A stretch of DNA of 34,970 bases. Source: Lojkania enalia (lineage: Eukaryota; Ascomycota; Dothideomycetes; Pleosporales). Position 1 is the stretch's first letter. Each line of letters opens with the position of its first letter. Location of the stretch: the NCBI GenBank assembly GCA_010094045.1, contig ML986630.1, positions 45,479 through 80,448 on the forward strand. The letters run 5' to 3'. The position numbers were made by a program, and so were the translations under genes. The notes beneath the pieces were generated by a model. That model was given only the letters and a program-made list of their open reading frames with translations, was not told where the DNA came from and ran no database searches. Positions 23,528 through 33,000 of this stretch are shown one piece after another.

Positions 23528-24436
23528 TAGCCGGGAAAGTGTCAGGAAACTAATGTCTTAGCGCTGTAAACTTGTTACTGTAATATATAGCAAAAAATTT
23601 TTTCATTAGTTACGCTCGGCCGACTAGTCGCTTAGGTTACTGAGTGCTTAGCACTAGGGAGCTCGAACTCCACCAGTCGGCTTGGCTTTTTGACCAGTCA
23701 GCCGAGCTGCAACCTCCTGCCCGGCCACTGCCGAGGGTGATCCGTGGCGAATCCGAGGCCTGCCCCCGGAGGGCAATGCCTAAGGACCCGTTACACCGAC
23801 CTTTATATCGCACAAAAGAGTTTTACAGGGTTCGTGTATTCAAGTTGCAGGGCTAGCGAGGCTATAGCGTGGATGTGGTTAGCTGTAACCTGCATCTTAT
23901 GACGATCTCTTCCCCGGTACAATAGTGATGACGTCATTACCGGCTCGAAATGTAGAACCCCTTCCAATCGGCCCTGGGATGAAGAGTACTGCTAGCAGTC
24001 CCGAGAATTCCGCGCTAGGTCTTGGCCTCTAGTATCCGTTCCCGTAGAGTTATTTGATGTGAACTTTGTTGTGAGTGAAGTTCCAATTAGATATTGACGT
24101 TGGATAAAGAACGGGCATGCAGCCTCGCCATGATAAGATTCCTGTGAATCAGTTGGTCATGCGCTACATCCAAGCCGCCCAATTCAACAGCGAATCATCT
24201 TGCGTGATTTCTCCACATGCAAAAAAGCACCGAGAGCTGACGTGCTGCCTTTCCAACCCACCTTTAAGCAAGTTGTTCTCATGTCTACCATCTCGTGTGA
24301 AAGGTGTATCACAAGGCCCCACCGTAAAATTATTAATGCTGCCTACCTCCCGTTCCTACCTAGTTTCACGACTCTTTAAAGCGCCATGCCCGTTTCCCTC
24401 GCACAGTCCATCTCGTCCCGAATATAATTCTGAGCT
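23528..24436. other. Unmutated intergenic region upstream of the hydrolase gene
   Basis: Base composition changes abruptly at about 23528: CA, TG and GC-rich words return (gcctgcccccggagggcaatg). It holds a small imperfect hairpin (23614-23707) and, from about 24330 to 24425, a pyrimidine-rich stretch (tacctcccgttcctacc, cccgtttccctcgc) just before the start codon, typical of fungal core promoters. Two open frames (23644-23856 and 24117 on) have no recognisable content. No RNA gene seen. Confidence 0.6.
23614..23707. repeat. 94-bp imperfect inverted repeat (MITE-like or hairpin)
   Basis: Arms gctcggccgactagtc (23614-23629) and gaccagtcagccgagc (23692-23707) are reverse complements except at two positions, both of transition type. 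The interior holds further partial copies of the arm (caccagtcggcttggc near 23671-23686) and the near-palindrome agtgcttagcact. No clear target duplication flanks it. It could be a tiny non-autonomous element or a chance hairpin. Confidence 0.4.
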
Positions 24437-26290
24437 ATGGGAACGCCCAAGAAGCGACTCGTCATATGCTGCGATGGAACTGGCAGAGACTCTATCCGCG
24501 AAAGGAATGAATACCTTACAAATGTTGCAAGGTATGCCCGATGCATCAAAAGCACTTCTTCGGGTGGTGTCCTGCAACTTGTCTATTATCATGAAGGTGT
24601 GGCAATGCATGATGGAAAGTTTCAATATCGGGAAGCGGCAACTGGGCAAGGTAAAGATCCTCTTGCCGTCAAAGTTGATTTCTTCAAAGAATCCGATGAA
24701 AAGTCTAACCTTTGCGAACAGGCATACATAGCATGATCCAAGATGCATATTATTTCCTTTGCCTTAACTTTAATTTCGATGAGCTTCAGCACGACGAGAT
24801 CCATCTCATAGGATTCTCGCGGGGCGCGTTCGCTGTGCGCGCCCTTGCATGCTTCATCGAGGATGTTGGCATACTCGCGAAGTCGCGATTAGCTCTACTC
24901 TCTATGGTATACAACGTCTGGCGGGGGCAAGATCTTGACAGGTTGAAGACTCATATCGAATCATGGGTGAAGAAAGGATACCTGAAGAGGGATATAGAAA
25001 TCACGTCCTGCGGCGTCTGGGATACTGTCAGCGCAATGTACCCAGCCAAGGAGCTCGCATTCGTCTCGCCTCGGATTCCCAGGATACTCCGGAATGCGTT
25101 CCAGGCGCTTGCACTCCACGAGATGAGAACTGCATTTCCACCTATACTCTGGAACTATGAAGCATTGCACTCGGCGAATACTATTATCAAGCAGTGCTGG
25201 CTTGCAGGCGATCATTCAGATATCGGCGGTGGCCATTCTGACTCAGGTCTGGCTGCATTGTCGCTTCTCTGGATGGTGTCGCAGTTTCAGGAATACACTG
25301 AGGCTGAATTTGACGAACTTATGGTCCTTGATTGCCTCACACCACTCTATCTCCGCTGGCAAGAACAAGCACTTGTAAACTGGGAGGATGCTACCTTCTT
25401 CAATAAGCAAGAGTATATCCTACGTAGTCATATGTATACTAGAGGTGAGGCTTTCTCTCTATGGATTTCATATGATAATAAAGATAGCAGGCAATGTCCA
25501 CGGGCCGGAATCGTGGACCACAAATCTTTGGCACCTGCCTGGTCAATCAAGTCGGTCAGCACGGGAGCCATTTCTCAACTTGGGCTTCCTAGCTGAAACA
25601 GCGCCGCGTCAGTCAAAAGATCATACAAGAGTTCCGAGTGTTGTAGAAACGACCATATCTGGTGTTAATAATATGATGAGTGCCCTGCGATTTTCTACCA
25701 CAGGTAAGACTATGGGCTCAGAAGAAAAAGCCTTGGGCACAAAAATGGAAGGCTCGCTCGGTCGAACGCCACCCTGGCCTTGCATCCACTTTACGGTACG
25801 GATCCTAATGTCTCAGAGGAGCCAGAAATGTGATTTGCTTGGGCGTCTATCGAATGTTCGCGTTGGGGGCCACATTGCGTGGGCCGATGTTACTGGCACT
25901 CGTGGTTTCTTTGAGGATCCACCAACCGAGTGGGAGTCGTGGATATTTCGACAGTGGGTAAAGCGCGAGGAAGAGCTTTTTGGGAAAGATGCAAATCCAA
26001 GCAACGAACGCTTCTCTCGCATCCTGTATCCATTTCGCCGAGAATGTGAGAGGCCTCGAAAAGCGTTCTACACCCCTACTCGACGAGCATCTAGCGTCGA
26101 TCGATCGTCAAGGATTAAAGATGCAGATGAGCTAGTTGCTGGCGGATTAGAGAAGGCAGTGGACTTGAGTGAAAGTCACTCATCGGCAGCAACATCAGTC
26201 CGGTCTGGTGTTCGGTACTATCTTGACTTGGATTATGAGTACTATGTTCTAGGCCGGTATGTGTCAGGAAAGGTAGTGTCGCAAAAATAG
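24437..26290 (+). CDS. DUF2235 / Tle1-like alpha/beta-hydrolase (predicted phospholipase-type), 3 exons
   Basis: Proposed exons 24437-24650, 24722-25444 and 25491-26290 give 578 codons plus TAG. Intron 1 (71 bp) has donor AAG|GTAAAG, a branch-like CTAAC and acceptor ACAG. Intron 2 is only 46 bp (GAG|GTGAGG to AGCAG). Both joins restore frame and family similarity. Domain signs: CDGTG at residues 12-16; TNVARYARCI near 28-37; GFSRG at 102-106 with Ser104 as likely nucleophile; GVWDTV near 169-174; GDHSDIGGGH at 234-243, where Asp238 is the likely acid; IHFTVR at 411-416, where His412 is a candidate for the catalytic His. This is the DUF2235 family (PF09994), which includes the bacterial type VI effector Tle1; fungal members are mostly uncharacterised. 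Residues after about 420 are a poorly conserved tail. No signal peptide or membrane helix is evident, so it is probably intracellular. Function as a lipase is inferred from family only. It is the only gene of the window without RIP damage. Confidence 0.88.
24651..24721 (+). other. Intron 1 of the hydrolase gene
   Basis: 71 bp, GTAAAG donor, tctaacc branch-site candidate at 24704-24710 and AACAG acceptor. Splitting a Gly codon here joins ATGQ to GIHSMIQDAYYFL, continuing the usual family block before GFSRG. Confidence 0.85.
25445..25490 (+). other. Intron 2 of the hydrolase gene (46 bp)
   Basis: GTGAGG donor and ATAGCAG acceptor. Without it the frame ends at a TGA at 25594-25596; with it, the frame opens to 26290 and gains the block GNVHGPESWTTNLWHLPG and later IHFTVR. 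Short even for a fungal intron; the branch site (atgataata) is weak. Confidence 0.75.
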
Positions 26291-26766
26291 TATGTTCATA
26301 TATACCCTTAAGTCTCTGCATGGTATTCTAAGTCAGAACTGTCTCTTTCTTTATGGCTCTCGTCAAGTAAGTATTGTGTTGCATGAACAAGGCAAAGGCA
26401 AAGGCAAGCAAATTCAGTCGTTGTAGTGGTTTCCATGCTCTCGCATTCAAATATCTCAGGAACTAAACTTTAATCTTCACAATCTCGCTCTCCGAATGCA
26501 GATGAGAAACCATGTTGCCCTTTAGAGAAGTGGATTCCAGAAGCTGCGCCAGATTCACGACTCACCAAGAAACCGCATACCTATTCCACCACGAGTGCAT
26601 AGAACGTCGACTAATCGCTCACGACGCGTAACATCTAACCGAAGTATTCATTTTTCCTATCATTCCCGTGACTCCATACAGAGACTATATGGAATAGTTC
26701 TTCGGCTTCATTATGACTATCAATCTTCTACTACGAAACGCCTTACTAGTCTTTTCTACATGTATG
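26291..26766. other. Unmutated 3' intergenic region
   Basis: Follows the stop codon of the hydrolase gene up to the Copia LTR. Ordinary base composition. It contains a purine-rich aaggcaaaggcaaaggcaag stretch near 26389-26408. No convincing gene or RNA; the only open frame (26595-26819) has no recognisable content and runs into the LTR. Confidence 0.5.
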
Positions 26767-26930
26767 TGTTGGAGGGTGGATATCGAGGTGATAGACCTCA
26801 CAAACATCGGCGTTTGTAGACTAGTCCCGATTAGGACTAGCTCTGTTTAGATAGTTCTTCTAGAGAGCGCGCTTCACCAAGCAAGCAATAACAATATGCT
26901 TCCTCCATCTCTGTCTACCACAGCTCAACA
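26767..26930 (+). repeat. 5' LTR of a second Copia-like element, not RIP-mutated
   Basis: Starts tgttggaggg and ends gctcaaca, so TGTTG/CAACA form short inverted ends; 164 bp. The primer-binding site follows with no gap. Contains a perfect 7-bp stem hairpin (ctagtcc, 26821-26827; ggactag, 26834-26840). Ordinary CA and TG dinucleotides throughout, unlike the internal region after about 26955. The left target duplicate would be gtatg (26762-26766). Confidence 0.65.
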
Positions 26931-26942
26931 GGTTATGAGCCC
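26931..26942 (+). promoter_or_regulatory. Copia primer-binding site, initiator-tRNA internal type
   Basis: ggttatgagccc lies directly after the LTR. Copia-type elements are known to prime from an internal fragment of initiator tRNA-Met, whose anticodon arm is complementary to GGTTATGGGCCC-like sites. One mismatch is seen here. Confidence 0.6.
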
Positions 26943-27361
26943 TCAGCCGTACTTCTAGCCTATAGTAAATTAGATTGATTATTATATCAATCCCTAGCTT
27001 ACTATTACTAACTAATAGGTAGTCTAATAGTAGTATCTAGTTAATTAACCGAGCTTAGCTTGCGCTACTAATATAGAACGTAATACTATTATAGTAGACT
27101 ATAAAGGAGTTATAAATCTAGTAAAGGATAGTAAGAATATTTTACTATAAGAAGATATCTTATAAAACTAAGTTATTAGTAAGGCTGCTAAGAATATTCT
27201 AGAAGGAGTATTTCTACTATCTAAGCGTAATAAGCTAATATACTAAAATCTACTATTATATTTAGATAATATAAAGCTGTAAATAGTAAGACTTATCTAG
27301 TAAAGTAATTTTAAGAATATTTAATATACTAATAATACCTATAAAATATAATATAACTAAT
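26943..27361 (+). pseudogene. Start of Copia-like internal region, possible gag relic
   Basis: RIP pattern starts at about 26955. On the plus strand, 27050-27290 reads ACATNIERNTIIVDYKGVIN, then KAAKNILEGVFLLSKRNKLIY, with a few stops at likely Gln codons, so it is probably the N-terminal gag region of this Copia-like element. I do not recognise a defined domain. It is cut at 27361 by Gypsy A copy 3. Confidence 0.45.
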
Positions 27362-28048
27362 TATAATAATATAAAGAAATTATTCTATAAAAAGTTTTAT
27401 CTATAATTTTATCTTAAAGTTTTTTACTTATCTTATTCTACCCTTAATTCTACTCTTTTTTCTATCTATATATAGTTATATACTCCTTTATAAGTAGTTT
27501 AATAGTTTTTCTATATTCTTTTATATAAGGCTTATAAATATTAATAGAATTTCTAGGTCTCTAAACTTCTATATACTCTTATATATCTTTAAGTAGATTT
27601 ATACTATATTTAGACCTATTATTTTACCTATACTATTATATTATATAGAAAAACTTAATACTACTAATAATAACTTCTTTAATAATATTATATTAATTAT
27701 TTATTTAATTATATTTAAGTTTAAAATATATTTAATTTAGTTTAAATTATAATATTTATATATTATTATATTAAATTATTTAGTTATTTAAATATAATTT
27801 TAAAAACCTTTTATTAATTAAAATTTTTAAATTTAGAACTTTCTATTCTCTATTATTAGAATTACTTTTAAAAAAGCTATATAAAGTATACCTAGGTAGA
27901 AACTTAAAGACTACTAATAATCTACTAGAATTAGAGGTAACTACTAATATCTAACTATAATTTACTTTCTAATTCTTATACTAGAATTAATATATATATA
28001 AGTTATAGTAAGAATAAACTTCTATCTATATATATAAAACAACTATTA

Positions 28049-29901
28049 ATATATAGTATAAGCGAGCTAATTACCTAAGCAAGCTGATTATAATACTAAA
28101 ACTCTACTAAAATCGCGATAATTATACTTTATAATATTATACTACAACTAATAACTATAGAATTAATTTAGAAAGAAGCTAGAATATAACTTATACTTTA
28201 AGCTCTTTAATAAAATATAATACTAACTATACGTTATATTATATTAATCTATAATATCTCCTAAAGTATACTTAGTATATAAAGGTAAGAAACAGTTCTA
28301 TAATACAATTACCGGCCTAATTTAATAAAGTTTAGTAAGATTAAGGAGTATATAATTATTTAGTATATACTAGATCTAGATATAAAAGAATTTCTACTAT
28401 AGCTTACTACTATTTAAAATATAGCCAATTTACTACTAGCTATACACTCTACTAGCTAGATTAGAAAGAACTAGGTAGAGAACTTTATTAAATATACGCC
28501 TAAGCTTAAGGTTAAATTTAATTAAAAGTATAACTATTTAAAAGCTAAATATAAGGATCTTAAGGTTATAAAAGACTAGTTCTATCTTATATAGAATATA
28601 AAGGCTAAGTATAGTATTATTAACGAAGATATATACAACTTTAATAAATTAGGCTTTATAATAGGCGTAATATCGATAGAAGTAGTAGTTACTAGCTCTA
28701 AAAGATAGAATTAACTAAAGTAGCTCTAGCTAGATAATTATAAGTAGACTATAGTTATCTAGAGTATTAATATAATAAGATAGATAATACTACCTTTTAT
28801 TATCTTTACAAACACCTATTACCTCTCTATATAGTATAAAGAAGATAATATTCTACTAACCTAGGCTATATAAGTTATTAATAATAGCTGGACGATAAAT
28901 AATATTAGTATTAAATAGTTAAAGTACTTTAATACGTATATAAAAAATTGTACTATTAGTATATATTAATTGCTGATTCTTAATAGCTATAAGAGTTACA
29001 ACTTATTTAAATTCAGGCAGCTCTATAAGAAAAAGAATATTATTACTTTCTATATACCTCTATATTCGTTATATCTACTATAACTACTAGATGTAGATTG
29101 TTTCTCGCCTTTAAAGACTGCGTATAGGCGCTAAGTCAAGCAGCTAATATACAGTTATATTAACTACATTATAAAAATCGAGTTCTTACCCTATTTTAAA
29201 GCAGCTTTTAACGTAGCAATTATAAAGAGTAATATCCTAAGTAGCTTTTAAGGCGTTGGCCTAGTTCTATTTAACCTAAATATAGTACTATTAAAGCTTA
29301 AAGTTTAACTATATACGCTAATACCTCTTAGGAGTTAAAAATACTAAGTAATCCTATTAAATTTAGGTCTTAATCTATATACGTTTAATTAAGAGTTTAA
29401 AAGTACCTAGATAGCTTACCTATTTTAATAGTAGAAGCGTTTAAATAGTTTATAAAGGGTGCTGCGTATATAATATATAAAAACGTACTATTACGCGCTT
29501 AGGTTACTAAGCTTTAAGTAGCTAATAAGGCTGCTATACAACGTTAATTGTATAAAAGAAAGCGTATATAGAAGAAAGGTAATCTAATAATTAAAGAAGG
29601 CGTTTAATTAACTACTCTAAAAGAGTTTAGCACTTATACTAATAGAAAGAAGGGTAGAAAGAAGGCGCGTGTTAATAGAGACTAGCTAACTTAAAGGTGC
29701 TGTAGGTAGTGCGACGAGGCTAGATATAACTCGCGGACGTGTAAAAATAATGCTATAGATATAGAAGAATAGGCTACTATACTATATAGTATAATAGAAT
29801 ATAAGAAAGTATAATATTTTGCGAAAAGTAGTCGCGATTTTAGTATGGTCTTAGCATTATAATCAGCTCGCTTTGGTGATCAGCTCGCTTATACTATACG
29901 T
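28049..29901 (+). mobile_element. Complete Fot1-like (pogo) DNA transposon, family 2
   Basis: 1853 bp. Inverted ends: left atatatagtataagcgagc (from 28049); right, read on the minus strand from 29901, acgtatagtataagcgagc. They match for about 65 bp except for transitions. TA target duplication at 28047-28048 and 29902-29903; removing the element and one TA restores the Gypsy A sequence seen in copies 1 and 2. Inside each end AAGCGAGCTRATYA is repeated about 18 bp apart. A third, partial copy is at 34837-34970. Confidence 0.88.
28230..29790 (+). pseudogene. Fot1-like transposase relic (DDE_1) of family 2
   Basis: Plus strand. NEDIYNFNKLGFIIG near 28620-28665 is the block of the first catalytic Asp (usual NFDExGFxxG). 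YQLLILNSYKSYNLFKF near 28967-29017 is the second Asp block (DGHxSH to NSYKSY). LLDVDCFSPLKTAYRR near 29084-29131 is the third block, with Asp kept. The C-terminus (29482-29770) is in another frame, so at least one indel lies near 29.3 kb. It includes a basic stretch and a zinc-knuckle-like C-x2-C-x4-Y-x4-C at 29701-29742, where His became Tyr and all Cys remain. It would cut and paste its own element; inactive here. Confidence 0.82.
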
Positions 29902-30029
29902 TACCTTTTATAAGGGGCCCTATAATAGATAAACCCCTCTCTATAAGACTTATAGTAAAGAACCTATCTAATTTAGAGGAAAATTAGAGTAAATTAACTC
30001 TTAAGAAATAAATTGCAATTTTATAAGAG

Positions 30030-33000
30030 GAGATTATATACTTAATATAATAGAGAACTATTAGTTCTAATTAACCTCTATAAACTACTTAATTAGTACT
30101 AATAATACGCTAAGAAACTTTTATAATTCCTCTAGTAAGAAACCTCTTAACTACTTTTAAGCCTTTTTAAGCCTACTTTACTAAATATATACCTAGGATT
30201 AAAAGATTTATAGATAGTAGTAAACTTATATTTAAATAATAGTAAGTTTTAATTCTAGACTAATTTAAGATTAAAATAGATTACTATTAGATAGAGTATA
30301 TATATATAATATTAGTATAGAGATATATCTCTAGTACTATAAAAGGATATTTAGAGCTAAAATACCTAGCTAAATTAGACTAATATTAGTTTAAGAATAT
30401 TAAAGAAATAATTTTACTTCTATAATTATATTTTATTATAGGTAATAAAGAAATAGAGGTATAATAGGCGTTTTAGGTCTTAAGGATAAATAAGGGAGAA
30501 GTATTCTCAACTTTTAAACCTCGCTTTATTAGTATAACTATTAGAGGATTTGTATCCTAATCTAAGTAGTTCTTCTACCTATAAAATAAGATTCTTCTCA
30601 ACCTAAAGATACTAAATCTTAACTTTAAGCTTATATAGAAAAGCTTCTTTAATACTATAGTTGCCTACTTAACAGCTTATAATATAGAAAGGAGGAGTAT
30701 TTTTAACCTTTTAAAATAAACTGCTAGTCTATAGATTATAATTAAAATAAATTTAGATTAGTACTAGAAGACTTCTAAGAGTTTATCTAAGATAACTTAT
30801 AATCTAATACTACTCTAATCTACTCTAGTATTAATATCTTATTCTACTATAACTACTTTTTAATAACCTAGTAAGACTCTTATATCTAAAAGATATATAA
30901 CTCTAGATAATTACTATAAGTATAGTAAACTAGAATACTTTATAAATAAATATATAGTTTTTAGAGTATAAGAAATAGAGGTTAAATAAGAGAAAATTAA
31001 GAAAGAAGAGTTTTTAGACGTAAATAAATACTACCTAAATAGTTCTTAGGTAGGAAATAAAAACGTCTAGAAAAACTCTCTATCCTAAATTTAAGTATAA
31101 CTTATTAAATATTAATTTATTATATTTATTTAGAGGAAAGTATTTTTAAATTCCTACTATTCTATATTTAAAAGGTATTAGTATATAACTAAATACTCTT
31201 ATTAATACTAGCACCTAAGGCTTTCTATTCTTTAATTCTATAGTAACTAGATTACTCTTCTAAGCCCTATATATATTAATATAGTACTTACCCTTTAAAA
31301 TTACTATTAAAGGTTTTTAGGACTAAATCTAAACCCTAGTTAATTAGTATATCTACTTATACCTACAAATTAATAGAAGAACTATCTAAAACTATCTATT
31401 TATTATTATAGACCTAAGTACTTAGAATTATATTATTAGTATTAAATAGTTATATTATTTTTAACTCCAGCTAGATATAGATAAAAATCGGATTATATAG
31501 CCTTCTAAATATTCTACTACTTATAATTCTTTACCTCCTCTTCTTATATAATTAACTTAGCTAGTATATAATAAGGAGGTAAAGCTAGATATCCAGCAAC
31601 GCGACGTTTTATAGGAAAAGGACTAGTATTAGTAGTTTTATAGTCTAACTATCTATTATATTAAAGGTCTACTAAAACTGCTAAAACTATATTAATCTTT
31701 TATAACTTATAGTTTAAATAAGCTTAGAGCTCCTATATACCTATATATAATAAAGTCTAAATCCGATCTAAAGAAAATCTATTCTTCTACTATTACTCTT
31801 ATTATAGCTAATACTTTCTACTTTAATATAAAGAGGAAAGAGAATAAGTTTTTCTCTACATCTCTATACGAAATTAAACAGCTAATTAAAAATAAGTAAA
31901 CTCTAGAGCTAGAAGATAAAGCTGAAAACGAAGTACTAGTAAATCTCTAATTACTATCTAAATACTATAGAGATTAGGATATATTTAGTAAAACTGCAAC
32001 TTATTAATTATTAGAATACTACTCTTATAATTATAAGATTATCCTTATAGAACCTCTCTCTAATAGTTAGAGCCTGTTATATAAGTAGAATATTAAAAAG
32101 CTAGAGGTAACTAAGAAGTATATTATAGATAATCTACGGAATAGATATATTAAGTAGAGTTAGAGCTCTTTTATATCTCTAATCCTTTATATCTATAAGC
32201 TTAATAGTAACCTATATATTTATATAGATTATTATAAACTTAATACTTTTATCTATAAGAATATATATCTAATATTATATATAGATAAACTCCTATCTAG
32301 ACTTATTAAAGTAATAATTTTTACTAAGTTTAATATTCGCGTAGCCTTTAATAAGATTAGAATAGATTCTAGTTTTAAAGAATATACTATCTTTTAGATT
32401 TAATATAGAACCTATAAGTATAAAGTTCTACTTTTTAGATTATATAATAGTCTAGTAACTTACTAGTACTATATAAATAACGTACTAATTAACTATCTAG
32501 ATAACTTCTATATTACTTATCTAGACGATATCTTTATCTATTCTAAAGATAAGATAATATATACTATTTACGTTAAGAAAATTCTTAAGAGATTATATTA
32601 AGTAGGGTTATAAGTTAATATTAAGAAGAGTAAATTCTATATTACCTGAACTAAATACTTTAGCTATATCCTCTTAAATAAAGGTTTTAAGATTAATCTA
32701 GAGAAGATAGAAGTACTATATAACTAGTAGTTATCTACTACTATAACAGGTGTAAAATTCTTCTTAGGTTTTACTAGATTTTATTAATAGTTTATACCGG
32801 AATTCTCGGGTGTTATAAAGCTAATTATTATATTATAGTACCTTATAACCCCTTTTATATAGATTTTAGAATGTAATATTATCTTTAAGAAATTAAAGTC
32901 AGCCCTATTAAGTATACCTATATTCTACTACTTTAACTCTATATTAGAAATAAAAATAGAAACTAATACCTCTAATAGAGTAGTTATAGAAGTACTATTA

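Noticed and set aside
23644..23856. 70-codon open frame upstream of the hydrolase gene
   Set aside because: No recognisable motif; overlaps the inverted repeat; length expected by chance in unmutated DNA.
24117..24731. 204-codon open frame overlapping exon 1
   Set aside because: Its second half is an out-of-frame shadow of the DUF2235 exon 1 and intron 1; its first half lies in the pyrimidine-rich upstream region and has no known domain. A short upstream frame cannot be excluded, but there is no support.
24356..24748. Minus-strand 130-codon frame and other minus-strand frames at 24622, 24961, 25813 and 26115
   Set aside because: Antisense shadows of the hydrolase exons; no domain and no splice support.
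24437..26290. Bacterial type VI effector acquired by recent transfer
   Set aside because: The gene has two spliceosomal introns, and the family is already widespread in fungi. Similarity to Tle1 shows a shared fold family, not recent transfer.
26595..26819. 74-codon open frame downstream of the gene
   Set aside because: Low-complexity, Ser/Arg/His/Tyr-rich, no domain, and it runs into the Copia LTR.
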